Shown one piece after another: positions 16,592 through 24,316 of a stretch of DNA of 64,000 bases (within the stretch, counting starts at the first letter, position 1; each line of letters starts with the position of its first letter). The notes below the pieces were generated by a model. It saw nothing but the letters and a program-made list of their open reading frames with translations, ran no database searches and was not told where the DNA came from. Both the position numbers and the translations under genes were made by a program. Location: assembly GCF_014647975.1 (NCBI RefSeq), contig NZ_BMQF01000006.1, positions 248,001 to 312,000 of the forward strand, read 5' to 3'. Origin of the DNA: Streptomyces fumigatiscleroticus. Its GTDB lineage: Bacteria > Actinomycetota > Actinomycetes > Streptomycetales > Streptomycetaceae.

Positions 16592-16597
16592 GACCAA
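16584..16597. promoter_or_regulatory. dre-like operator overlapping the GntR promoter -35
   Basis: TTGGTCAAGACCAA has 6-bp inverted arms. Read on the minus strand, its core TGGTCTTGACCA differs from the DasR-responsive-element core TGGTCTAGACCA at one base. It covers the -35 hexamer, so a bound repressor would block polymerase. Confidence 0.55.
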
Positions 16598-16685
16598 TCC
16601 TCGTTCCCTCGCGCACCGCGCGGGGCGGCATCCCGGAGCGTTCACGGGGCGTTCGTGCACGGCCGTCCCGGTGGCACGACGGCAA

Positions 16686-16709
16686 AGCCCCCGTCGTGGG
16701 ACGGGGGCT
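16686..16709 (-). terminator. Rho-independent-type terminator after the sigma factor gene
   Basis: AGCCCCCGTC and GACGGGGGCT form a perfect 10-bp stem with loop GTGG. On the minus strand it is followed by TTTGCC. It lies 25 bp past the stop of the ECF gene (16734). The rest of the 247-bp gap to the GntR start holds the GntR promoter and operator. Confidence 0.8.
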
Positions 16710-16733
16710 CGGAGTCCGGGGCCGGCGCCCGGT

Positions 16734-17618
16734 CTACGCGGTGGGCAGGGACCGCAGTTTGTCGGGGTTGCGCACGATGTAGACCGCCTGGACGCGCCCG
16801 TCGGCGATGTCCAGCTGGAAGACGGAGTCGGGCTTGCCCCCGGACAGGGCCAGCACGGCCGGGCCTCCGTTGACCTCCAGGAACCGGACGGACAGGTCCG
16901 GCAGCCCCTTGCCGACGACACCGGCGAGGAAGCGGCCCACCTTGTCGGCGCTCTCCAGCACCCGCAGGGGCGCCCGGGTCTTGCCTCCGCTGTCGCCGAC
17001 GAGACGGACGTCCGGCGCGAGCAGCGCCATCAGCCCTTCGAGGTCGCCGCCGGCCGCCGCGGCGAGGAACCGCTCGGTGAGGTCGCGGCGCTGGGCGGGA
17101 TCGACCTCGTAGCGGGGGCGCCGTTCGTCGACGTGCTTGCGCGCCCGCCCGGCGAGCTGGCGCACCGCCGCCTCGCCGCGGTCGAGCATGGCGGCGATGT
17201 CGGCGTATGGATAGCCGAAGGCCTCCCGGAGGACGAACACCGCACGCTCCAGCGGCGACAGCGACTCCAGGACGACCAGGACGGCGACGGAGACGGAGTC
17301 GGCGAGCACGGCCCGCTCGGCGGCGTCCGGGACGGTGTCCGCGTAGTCGGTGACGTACGGCTCGGGCAGCCAGGGGCCGACATAGGTCTCGCCGCGGGTC
17401 TTGATCTGGCGCAGCCGGTCGATGGCGAGGCGGGTGGTGATCCGCACCAGGTAGGCGCGCGGTTCGCGCACCTCGCTCCGGTCGGAGCCGGACCAGCGCA
17501 GCCAGGCGTCCTGCACCACGTCCTCCGCGTCGGCGACGCGCCCCAGCATGCGGTAGGCGACACCCAGGAGGACGGGCCGGTGCTCTTCGAAGACGTCGGT
17601 GACGATGTCGGCGGTCAC
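16734..17618 (-). CDS. ECF41-family RNA polymerase sigma factor with SnoaL-like tail (SigJ type)
   Basis: A 294-aa sigma factor. Sigma region 2 (HRPVLLGVAYRMLGRVADAEDVVQDAWLRW) and region 4 (SLSPLERAVFVLREAFGYPYADIAAML) are followed by a SnoaL/NTF2-like domain of about 125 residues. It has family-typical motifs: WLPEP (83-87) in the linker, DSGGK (209-213) in place of DGGGK, and NPDKLR (284-289). In ECF41 the C-terminal domain acts as a built-in regulator instead of a separate anti-sigma factor. ECF41 genes usually neighbour a carboxymuconolactone decarboxylase, oxidoreductase or epimerase gene, but none is present; the divergent neighbour is an alpha/beta hydrolase. Confidence 0.92.
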   Translation of the reverse strand: MTADIVTDVFEEHRPVLLGVAYRMLGRVADAEDVVQDAWLRWSGSDRSEVREPRAYLVRITTRLAIDRLRQIKTRGETYVGPWLPEPYVTDYADTVPDAAERAVLADSVSVAVLVVLESLSPLERAVFVLREAFGYPYADIAAMLDRGEAAVRQLAGRARKHVDERRPRYEVDPAQRRDLTERFLAAAAGGDLEGLMALLAPDVRLVGDSGGKTRAPLRVLESADKVGRFLAGVVGKGLPDLSVRFLEVNGGPAVLALSGGKPDSVFQLDIADGRVQAVYIVRNPDKLRSLPTA

Positions 17619-17753
17619 GGCTCCATCCCAGCGGACGCGGACGGAGGTGTCCAGAGGGTTTCGGCATGCTCACGCCCGAGGGCTACCCGACGGTAGCTGT
17701 TGCTGACAGTCTGTCTCGCACCATTGGCCGGCGCATCCAGTCGAGGAGCCCCC

Positions 17754-18584
17754 ATGTCCGCCACCGTCTCCTTCACGGTCCCCTCTCCGCACGGCCCGCG
17801 CGGCGTGACCGTCGCCTACGCGCGCGTGGGCCACGGCGCGCCACTGCTCCTGCTGCACGGCATAGGCCACCACCGGCAGGCCTGGGACCCGGTGACCGGC
17901 ATCCTCGCCGCCGAGCGCGACGTGATCGCCGTGGACCTGCCCGGGTGCGGGGAGTCCCCGGCGCTGCCGGAGGGGATGGCGCACGACCTGCCGACGCTGA
18001 GCGCCGTGCTCGGCGCGTTCTGCACGGCGCTCGGCATCGACCGGCCGCATGTGGCGGGCAACTCCCTGGGCGGTCTGCTCGCCCTGGAGCTGGGCCGCGG
18101 GCAGCGCGCGCGGTCCGTCACGGCCCTGTCCCCGGCCGGGTTCTGGGCGCCGGCCGAGCGGCGCTACGCCTTCGGCGTCCTGACCGGGATGCGGCACGCC
18201 GCCCGCCGGCTGCCGCCGCCCCTGGTCGAGCGGCTGTCCCGGACGGCGGCCGGCCGAGCGGTCCTGACCAGTACCATCTACGCCCGCCCCGGCCGCCGTT
18301 CGCCCGAAGCCGTGGTCGCCGAGACCCGGGCGCTGGCCCGCGCCGAGGGCTTCGCCGAGACCCTGCGCTCCGGCCGTGACGTGCGGTTCACCGACGACAT
18401 ACCCGGTATACCGGTCACCGTCGCGTGGGGCTCCAGTGACCGGCTGCTCGTGCCCCGGCAGGGGATACGCGCCAAGCGCATCGTCCCCCGGGCCCGGCTG
18501 GTGCGGCTGCCCGGCTGCGGCCATGTCCCGATGAGCGACGACCCGGCGCTGGTCGCCCGGGTCGTCCTCGACGGCAGCCGCTGA
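17754..18584 (+). CDS. Alpha/beta-fold hydrolase
   Basis: A 276-aa hydrolase with the complete catalytic set: oxyanion LLLHGIGHHRQAW, nucleophile elbow GNSLGG, acid in WGSSDRLL and histidine in PGCGHVPMSDDP. There is no signal peptide, so it is cytoplasmic. The ATG is preceded by GAGGAG a few bases upstream. It diverges from the ECF41 sigma factor across 135 bp and is the best local candidate for that sigma factor's target. A strong hairpin begins at its stop. The substrate is unknown. Confidence 0.88.
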   Translation: MSATVSFTVPSPHGPRGVTVAYARVGHGAPLLLLHGIGHHRQAWDPVTGILAAERDVIAVDLPGCGESPALPEGMAHDLPTLSAVLGAFCTALGIDRPHVAGNSLGGLLALELGRGQRARSVTALSPAGFWAPAERRYAFGVLTGMRHAARRLPPPLVERLSRTAAGRAVLTSTIYARPGRRSPEAVVAETRALARAEGFAETLRSGRDVRFTDDIPGIPVTVAWGSSDRLLVPRQGIRAKRIVPRARLVRLPGCGHVPMSDDPALVARVVLDGSR

Positions 18585-18623
18585 CCGGCCGCGGAGGGCG
18601 GGACGCCGGACGCCGCGGCCGGT
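18584..18623 (+). terminator. Terminator after the alpha/beta hydrolase
   Basis: ACCGGCCGCGG (18584-18594) pairs perfectly with CCGCGGCCGGT (18613-18623) in an 11-bp stem with an 18-nt loop. It starts inside the hydrolase stop codon and separates it from the phoD control region. Confidence 0.65.
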
Positions 18624-18624
18624 T

Positions 18625-18647
18625 GTTCACCTGTCCTTTCCGTGAAC
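18625..18647 (+). promoter_or_regulatory. Candidate PHO box upstream of phoD
   Basis: GTTCACCTGTC (18625-18635) matches the 11-nt PhoP direct-repeat unit of Streptomyces (GTTCACCCGTC type) with one or two mismatches. The next 11 nt match poorly, but GTGAAC at 18642-18647 mirrors the first six bases. It lies 66 bp before the start of a phosphatase gene, as expected for phosphate control. Confidence 0.45.
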
Positions 18648-18712
18648 GCCGCGGCATGCCAGTAGGTGTGGGCACCGCACACCGGCCGGATCCCGTTCCT
18701 GGAGGCGCCCCC

Positions 18713-20302
18713 ATGTCACACCGTCCGTTCCCCGGCCGCCGCAGCGTGCTGCGCGGCTCCCTCGTCGCCTCGGCGGCCCTGGCCCTGCCCGCCTCGGCCG
18801 GCGGCGCGGCACCGGCGTTCGCCCTCTCCGGGCGCCCCAGGGCGGCCTGGGGCGTACAGACCGGGGACGTGACCACCGACTCCGGTCTGGTGTGGGTGCG
18901 GTCGGACCGGCCCGCCCGGATGATCGTCGAGACGTCGGCGACCGAGTCGTTCCGCAACCCGCGCAGATGGCAGGGCCCGCTGCTCGGCCCCGGCACCGAC
19001 TTCACCGGCACCACCCGTCTGCGCGGACTGCCCGCGGGCGAGCAGATCCACTACCGCGTGCTGCTCGCCGACCCGGACGACCCGCGCCGCACCGGCGAGC
19101 CGGTCACCGGCACCTTCCGCACGGTCCCGGCCCGCCGCCGCGACGGGGTGCGCTTCACCTGGTCCGGCGACCAGGCCGGACAGGGCTGGGGCATCAACCC
19201 GGACATCGGCGGCTACCGCATCTACGACGCCATGGGCAGGCTCGACCCGGACTTCTTCCTGTGCAGCGGCGACAACATCTACGCCGACGGCCCCATCGCG
19301 GCGACGGCCACCCTCCCCGACGGCAGCGTCTACCGGAACCTGACCACCGAGGAGAAGTCCAAGGTCGCCGAGACGCTGGCGGAGTTCCGCGGCAACTTCC
19401 GCTACAACCTGCTCGACGACAACCTCCGGCGGTTCAACGCCCAGGTGCCGTCGATCATCCAGTGGGACGACCACGAGGTGCGCAACAACTGGTACCCGGG
19501 CCAGGTGATCGCGGACTCCGACGGCAAGTACACCGAGAAGGACGTGGACGTGCTGGCGGCCCGGGCGAAGCGGGCCTTCAGCGAGTACTTCCCCATCTCC
19601 ACCCTGCGTCCGGGCGCACGCGAGGGCCGCGTCCACCGCGTGCTGCGCCAGGGCCCGCTGCTCGACGTGTTCGTGCTGGACATGCGGACGTACCGCAACG
19701 CCAACTCCCCCGACGACCAGACCGTGGACCCGCAGGGCATTCTCGGCCGGGAGCAGCTGGAGTGGCTCAAGCGGGAGCTGAAGCGGTCCCGTGCGGTGTG
19801 GAAGGTGATCGCCGCCGACATGCCCATCGGCCTGGTCGTCACCGACACCACCGAGGGCGAGCCGAACTTCGAGGCGGTGGCGCAGGGCGACCCGGGCGCG
19901 CCGCTCGGACGTGAGCTCCAGATCGCGGAGCTGCTGCGGTACATCAAGCACCAGCGCATCACCGGCACCGTGTGGCTGACGGCGGACGTGCACCACACCT
20001 CCGCCCAGCACTACCAGCCGTCGCGGGCCGCGTTCACCGACTTCGAGCCGTTCTGGGAGTTCGTGTCGGGACCGCTGAACGCCGGCGCCTTCCCGGCCAG
20101 CGCGCTGGACGGCACCTTCGGCCCGGAGCGGGTGTTCGTGAAGGCGCCGACCGCGTCCAACGTCTCGCCCGCCGAGGGCTACCAGTTCTTCGGCGAGGTC
20201 GACATCGACGGCGACAGCGCGGAGATGACGGTACGGCTGCGCGAGCAGGACGGGACCGTGCTGTTCACTCAGGTGCTCCAGCCGGGCAGGGTCGGCCAGT
20301 GA
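18713..20302 (+). CDS. phoD: Alkaline phosphatase/phosphodiesterase PhoD, Tat-exported
   Basis: A 529-aa secreted metallophosphatase. A twin-arginine signal (RRSVLRGSL, hydrophobic core, then AFA cleavage region) ends near residue 40. A PhoD N-terminal domain (about 45-140; RAAWGVQTGDVT, GLVWVRSDRPARM) precedes the catalytic domain with FTWSGDQ, FLCSGDNIYADGP, IIQWDDHEVRNNW and LTADVHHTSAQHY, the metal-binding motifs. GGAGG at 18701-18705 supports ATG 18713. It is predicted to release phosphate from extracellular esters under phosphate limitation, consistent with the PHO-box candidate upstream. A terminator follows. Confidence 0.93.
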   Translation: MSHRPFPGRRSVLRGSLVASAALALPASAGGAAPAFALSGRPRAAWGVQTGDVTTDSGLVWVRSDRPARMIVETSATESFRNPRRWQGPLLGPGTDFTGTTRLRGLPAGEQIHYRVLLADPDDPRRTGEPVTGTFRTVPARRRDGVRFTWSGDQAGQGWGINPDIGGYRIYDAMGRLDPDFFLCSGDNIYADGPIAATATLPDGSVYRNLTTEEKSKVAETLAEFRGNFRYNLLDDNLRRFNAQVPSIIQWDDHEVRNNWYPGQVIADSDGKYTEKDVDVLAARAKRAFSEYFPISTLRPGAREGRVHRVLRQGPLLDVFVLDMRTYRNANSPDDQTVDPQGILGREQLEWLKRELKRSRAVWKVIAADMPIGLVVTDTTEGEPNFEAVAQGDPGAPLGRELQIAELLRYIKHQRITGTVWLTADVHHTSAQHYQPSRAAFTDFEPFWEFVSGPLNAGAFPASALDGTFGPERVFVKAPTASNVSPAEGYQFFGEVDIDGDSAEMTVRLREQDGTVLFTQVLQPGRVGQ

Positions 20303-20319
20303 CTCCCGTAGCCTGATGG

Positions 20320-20356
20320 TGTGCCGCGTACCGGCGTCATCCCCCGGTGCGCGGCA
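20320..20356 (+). terminator. Terminator after phoD
   Basis: GTGCCGCGTACCGG (20320-20333) pairs with CCGGTGCGCGGCAC (20343-20356). All 14 positions pair if one G-U is allowed, around a 9-nt loop. It lies 18 bp past the phoD stop. Confidence 0.7.
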
Positions 20357-20453
20357 CCTCGGTGCGAAGAACAGCAAACGGGACAGACCACGCTTTACCC
20401 ATCGGTCACAGAGCGTTCGTGATCACGCAACACCGTTCCCTCACAGTGACTGC

Positions 20454-21866
20454 ATGAACCGGAGAATGTCTGATGTGACGCGTGCGAAGCACGGCCGTCC
20501 CGTGCACCACTGGCGGCGCGACGTGGTCGAACTGGCCGCCCTCTTCACGGCGGTGGCGGCAGCGGACGCCGTGGCCAATCTGATCGGGCACGGCCCCGAC
20601 GGCCCGGCGCTGCTGGTGGTCTCGGCGGCCGTCCTGATCGCCACGGCGGGGTTCCACACCTGGTGGGCACGGCGCCACGGTCACGCGCCGCCGGCGGACG
20701 ATACCGGCACCCGGCCGCCGTCCGACGCGGCGCCGGAGGACTCCGGGACCGTATCGCGGGACAGCGCGCTGTGGCGGATGCGGACGACGGTGAGGGACGA
20801 GCCGGGGTCGCTGGCCACGCTCTGCGCGGCCCTCGCCGGCCGGCGGGTGGACATCCTGAGCCTCCAGACGCATCCGCTGGCCGAGGGCACCGTCGACGAG
20901 TTCCTGCTGCGCGCGCCGGACGGGCTGACGGCGTCCGAGATCACCCGGGCGGTGTCGCTGGCCGGCGGCGCCGACACCTGGATCGAGCGGGCCGACGCCC
21001 ACGACCTGGTGGACGCGCCGACCCGGGTGCTCGGCCTCGCCGCCCGGACCGCCCTGGACGCCGTCGAACTCCCGCTGGCACTGCGGCAGTTGCTGGGCCG
21101 GTGCACGATCCGCTCGCTGCCCGCCGCGCAGGCCGGCGCCGGACGCGGGCCTGGGACCGTGCCGGCCGAAGGGGTCATGGAGGAGACCGTGCTGCGGCTG
21201 CGGGCACCGGAAGGCGGAGTGATCACCGTGGAGCGGCCGTATCTGCCGTTCACGCCGACGGAGTTCGCGCGGGCGCGGGCGCTGGTGGAGCTGGACACCC
21301 GGCTCGGTCCGCGCCTGCCGCGCGGCCGGGACGTGCTGACGCTGCCGGAGGGCGGCGACATCACGGTGCGCCGGGCCGGCGAGGGCGACCTGGCGGCCGC
21401 GAAGGCCCTGCACGAGCGGTGCTCGGCGCGGACGCTGGGGATGCGGTACCACGGCCCGGCCGGCGACGCCGACCGCTATCTGAACCACCTGCTCGGGCCG
21501 CGCTTCGGGCGGACGCTCGCCGCGCAGAGCGCGTCGGGCCGGATCGTCGCGCTCGGACATCTGCTGTGGGACGGGGACGAGACGGAGGTGGCGCTGCTCG
21601 TCGAGGACGCGTGGCAGCGCCGCGGCATCGGCGGCGAGCTGCTGCGCCGGCTGGTGGCGATGGCCGCGGAGGCGGGCTGCGAGAGCGTGTACGCCGTGAC
21701 GCAGGCGTCCAACACCGGCATGGTCGCCGCCATGCGCGGCCTGGGCCTCCCCCTCGACTACCAGATCGAGGAGGGCACTTTGGTGATCACGGCCCGCCTG
21801 AACGCGACCGCACCCGGCGCGCCGCTGCCGCAGGGGCGGTACGGGGAGCCGATCGGACGGGAGTAG
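20454..21866 (+). CDS. ACT-domain GNAT acetyltransferase with N-terminal membrane segments
   Basis: A 470-aa three-part protein. Two hydrophobic segments (VVELAALFTAVAAADAVANL and ALLVVSAAVLIATAGFHTWW, about residues 24-70) precede a linker and an ACT domain (WRMRTTVRDEPGSLATLCAALAG, VDILSLQTHPL). After a middle region with no recognised domain comes a GNAT acetyltransferase (from ITVRRAGEGDLAAAKALHERCS; acetyl-CoA loop EDAWQRRGIGGELLRRLV). ACT domains usually sense amino acids, so an amino-acid-tuned acylation role at the membrane is plausible but unproven. ATG 20454 and ATG 20466 (MSDV) are both possible; upstream in-frame codons cover the phoD terminator and are unlikely. Confidence 0.8.
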   Translation: MNRRMSDVTRAKHGRPVHHWRRDVVELAALFTAVAAADAVANLIGHGPDGPALLVVSAAVLIATAGFHTWWARRHGHAPPADDTGTRPPSDAAPEDSGTVSRDSALWRMRTTVRDEPGSLATLCAALAGRRVDILSLQTHPLAEGTVDEFLLRAPDGLTASEITRAVSLAGGADTWIERADAHDLVDAPTRVLGLAARTALDAVELPLALRQLLGRCTIRSLPAAQAGAGRGPGTVPAEGVMEETVLRLRAPEGGVITVERPYLPFTPTEFARARALVELDTRLGPRLPRGRDVLTLPEGGDITVRRAGEGDLAAAKALHERCSARTLGMRYHGPAGDADRYLNHLLGPRFGRTLAAQSASGRIVALGHLLWDGDETEVALLVEDAWQRRGIGGELLRRLVAMAAEAGCESVYAVTQASNTGMVAAMRGLGLPLDYQIEEGTLVITARLNATAPGAPLPQGRYGEPIGRE

Positions 21867-21878
21867 GGCCGTCGGCAC

Positions 21879-21935
21879 CGGCCGGGCGGCCACGCCCTGA
21901 GCGAAATCGAGCCGACGGGGGCCGCCGCCCGGCCG
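21879..21935 (+). terminator. Long GC-rich stem after the ACT-GNAT gene
   Basis: CGGCCGGGCGGCC (21879-21891) pairs with GGCCGCCGCCCGGCCG (21920-21935) apart from a 3-nt bulge. It begins 12 bp after the ACT-GNAT stop. No U tract is present, which is common for Streptomyces terminators. Confidence 0.45.
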
Positions 21936-21956
21936 ACCGGGCTGACGCGGCACCGC

Positions 21957-21970
21957 TCCTCGTACGAGGA
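21957..21970. promoter_or_regulatory. Perfect 14-bp palindrome before the DUF885 gene
   Basis: TCCTCGTACGAGGA is its own reverse complement and ends 7 bases before the ATG at 21978, so its AGGA also serves as the Shine-Dalgarno. It could be an operator or could sequester the ribosome binding site in RNA. Confidence 0.3.
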
Positions 21971-21977
21971 TGTCCGC

Positions 21978-23666
21978 ATGTCAGCAACGAAGAGCCCGCT
22001 CCCCCGCGAGGTCGCCGACGCCTACGTCGACGAGCTCATCGCCCTCGACCCGGTCACCGGTACCTACCTCGGTGTGAAGGAGAGTTCCAGCCGTCTGCCC
22101 GACCTCACGCCCGCGGGGCAGGAGGCGCTCGCGGAGCTGGCACGGACCACGCTCGCGCGGCTCGACGAGGCGGAGCGGCAGCCCGGCGCGGACAGCAACA
22201 TCGAGCGCCGCTGCGCCCGGCTGCTGCGCGAGCGGCTCACCGCGGAACTCGCCGTGCACGACGCCGGCGAGGGGCTGCGCCGGGTGGGCAATCTCAGCAC
22301 GCCCGCGCACCACGTGCGCGAGGTGTTCACCGTCACCCCGGCGCAGACGGACGAGGACTGGGCGGCGATCGCCGCGCGGCTGCGCGCCGTGCCGGCCGCG
22401 CTGGCGGGCTACCGCGACTCCCTCGCGCTGGGTCTGGAGCGCAAGCTGTACGCGGCGCCGCGCCCGACGTCCGCCCTGGTCGAGCAGCTCACCGAGTGGT
22501 CCGACACCGGCGGGGGCCGCGGCTGGTTCGAGGACTTCGCGGCGGCGGGGCCCGAGGCCCTGCGCACCGAGCTGGACGAGGCCGCCCGCGACGCCACGGC
22601 GGCCGTGGCTCAGCTGCGCGACTGGATCCGCGACGTGTACGCCCCGGTGATCGAGGACGCGCCGAACACGGTGGGCCGCGAGCGCTACGCGCGTTGGGCG
22701 CGCTACTTCAACGGCACCGACCTGGACCTGGACGAGGCGTACGCCTACGGCTGGTCCGAGTTCCACCGCATCCTCGGCGAGATGAGGCAGGAGGCCGAGA
22801 AGATCCTGCCCGGCGCCGCGACACCGTGGGCGGCGCTCGCGCACCTCGACGAGCACGGCAAGCACATCGAGGGTGTCGACGAGGTCCGCGACTGGCTCCA
22901 GGGCCTGATGGACCAGGCGATCGAGGCCCTGGACGGCACCCACTTCGAACTGGCCGAGCGGGTGCGGAAGGTGGAGTCGTGCATCGCCCCGCCCGGCAGC
23001 GCGGCGGCCCCGTACTACACGGCCCCGTCGGAGGACTTCTCCCGTCCGGGCCGCACCTGGCTGCCGACGATGGGCCAGACCCGCTTCCCGGTCTACGACC
23101 TGGTCTCCACCTGGTACCACGAGGGCGTCCCCGGCCACCACCTCCAGCTGGCGCAGTGGACGCACGTGGCCGAGGACCTCTCCCGCTACCAGGCGACGGT
23201 CGGCGGGGTCAGCGCCAACGCCGAGGGCTGGGCGCTGTACGCGGAGCGCCTGATGGACGAGCTGGGCTTCCTCACGGACGCGGAGCAGCGCCTCGGCTAT
23301 CTGGACGCGCAGATGATGCGGGCCGCCCGGGTCATCGTCGACATCGGCATGCACCTGGAACTGGACATCCCGGCCGACTCGCCCTTCCACCCGGGCGAGC
23401 GCTGGACGCCGGAGCTGGCGCAGGAGTTCTTCGGCGCGCACAGCAGCCGTCCCGCCGACTTCGTGGCGAGCGAGCTGACCCGCTACCTGACCATTCCCGG
23501 CCAGGCGATCGGCTACAAGCTGGGCGAGCGTGCCTGGCTGCTCGGCCGGGAGAACGCGCGCCGGCGCCACGGCGACGCCTTCGACCTCAAGGCCTGGCAC
23601 ATGGCCGCCCTCTCCCAGGGCTCGCTGGGCCTGGACGACCTGGTGGACGAGTTGTCGCGGCTCTGA
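21978..23666 (+). CDS. DUF885 family protein, predicted zinc carboxypeptidase-like hydrolase
   Basis: A 562-aa cytoplasmic protein of the DUF885 family, which has a thermolysin-like metallopeptidase fold. The metal site is YHEGVPGHHLQLAQ (about residues 380-393), a variant HExxxxH arrangement. The downstream glutamate is probably in NAEGWALYAERLMDELG. C-terminal SELTRYLTIPGQAIGYKLGERAW is a family block. Length matches full-length relatives. It is monocistronic between a stem-loop upstream and a GC-rich hairpin downstream. Members may be peptidases or ester hydrolases; the substrate is unknown. Confidence 0.88.
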   Translation: MSATKSPLPREVADAYVDELIALDPVTGTYLGVKESSSRLPDLTPAGQEALAELARTTLARLDEAERQPGADSNIERRCARLLRERLTAELAVHDAGEGLRRVGNLSTPAHHVREVFTVTPAQTDEDWAAIAARLRAVPAALAGYRDSLALGLERKLYAAPRPTSALVEQLTEWSDTGGGRGWFEDFAAAGPEALRTELDEAARDATAAVAQLRDWIRDVYAPVIEDAPNTVGRERYARWARYFNGTDLDLDEAYAYGWSEFHRILGEMRQEAEKILPGAATPWAALAHLDEHGKHIEGVDEVRDWLQGLMDQAIEALDGTHFELAERVRKVESCIAPPGSAAAPYYTAPSEDFSRPGRTWLPTMGQTRFPVYDLVSTWYHEGVPGHHLQLAQWTHVAEDLSRYQATVGGVSANAEGWALYAERLMDELGFLTDAEQRLGYLDAQMMRAARVIVDIGMHLELDIPADSPFHPGERWTPELAQEFFGAHSSRPADFVASELTRYLTIPGQAIGYKLGERAWLLGRENARRRHGDAFDLKAWHMAALSQGSLGLDDLVDELSRL

Positions 23667-23692
23667 CCCGGGGCACCCGCAGGGCGCACGCG

Positions 23693-23738
23693 GGGAGGGC
23701 GGCGGGCCCGCCGCCGGCGGCAGCCGCCCCCCTTCCCG
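23693..23738. terminator. GC-rich hairpin region between convergent genes
   Basis: This 46-bp stretch contains a perfect 18-bp palindrome (GGCGGCGGGCCCGCCGCC, 23698-23715), and GGGCGGC at 23697-23703 can alternatively pair with GCCGCCC further on. It lies between the convergent DUF885 and Imm21-like genes and probably ends both transcripts. Confidence 0.45.
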
Positions 23739-23751
23739 TCCGTCCGGACGT

Positions 23752-24270
23752 TCAGCGGCCGGTGAGCCGCCGTATCCGGACGAGTCCCAGCCAGGTCTCC
23801 GGGCCGGGCCGTACCTGGGCCGCGCGCACGGCGTACCGCCCGGGGTCCAGCGCGACCCGCACGTGGTCGGTGCGCCCGGAGTCGCTGCCGGGCCAGGCCG
23901 CGTCGAAGAGCAGCACGGCCCCGGGCACGTCCCAGCGCACCTCCGGCTCCCACTCCGCCGTGTGCAGCGCCGCGGGGACGCTGTCCAGCAACTCCTCCTC
24001 GGTCTCGCCCGCGCACCAGCGGACGAACGTACCGTGGTCGGGGAGGAAGGCGGTCGAGGCGGGTTCGTCACCGAGCACCAGGGCGGTGGAGTCACCGACC
24101 GGGAGGAGCCCGACGGAGCCGTCGACCTCGCAGGCCCGGTCGTAGTCCGAGGCGGTCTCGTCGCCGTCGGCGCCCGCCCAGAAGGGCAGCACCGTCTCCG
24201 GTACCGCTATGAGCGGCCCGCCGCCCGACTCGACCCACTCCACCACGCCCGGCTCCGCGTATCGCACCAT
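23752..24270 (-). CDS. Imm21-like immunity protein (orphan)
   Basis: A 172-aa protein with the look of the Imm21 family: EWVESGGGPLIAVPETVLPFWAG near the N-terminus, then SDYDRACEVDGSVGLLPVGDSTALVLGDEP. These are cytoplasmic proteins predicted to neutralise polymorphic-toxin effectors. No toxin gene is adjacent; neighbours are DUF885 (convergent) and a rhodanese gene. Such orphan copies are often kept as protection against neighbours' toxins. The family call is from memory of conserved residues and is moderately sure. Confidence 0.6.
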   Translation of the reverse strand: MVRYAEPGVVEWVESGGGPLIAVPETVLPFWAGADGDETASDYDRACEVDGSVGLLPVGDSTALVLGDEPASTAFLPDHGTFVRWCAGETEEELLDSVPAALHTAEWEPEVRWDVPGAVLLFDAAWPGSDSGRTDHVRVALDPGRYAVRAAQVRPGPETWLGLVRIRRLTGR

Positions 24271-24316
24271 GCGCCAGAACCTACACGGGCCCGGGGAGCA
24301 ACGAGCAACGCGCTGG

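Noticed and set aside
20663..24145. Plus-strand open frame of over 1100 codons across ACT-GNAT and DUF885
   Set aside because: It is the alternative frame of two recognisable genes and its product is Arg/Gly/Ala low complexity.
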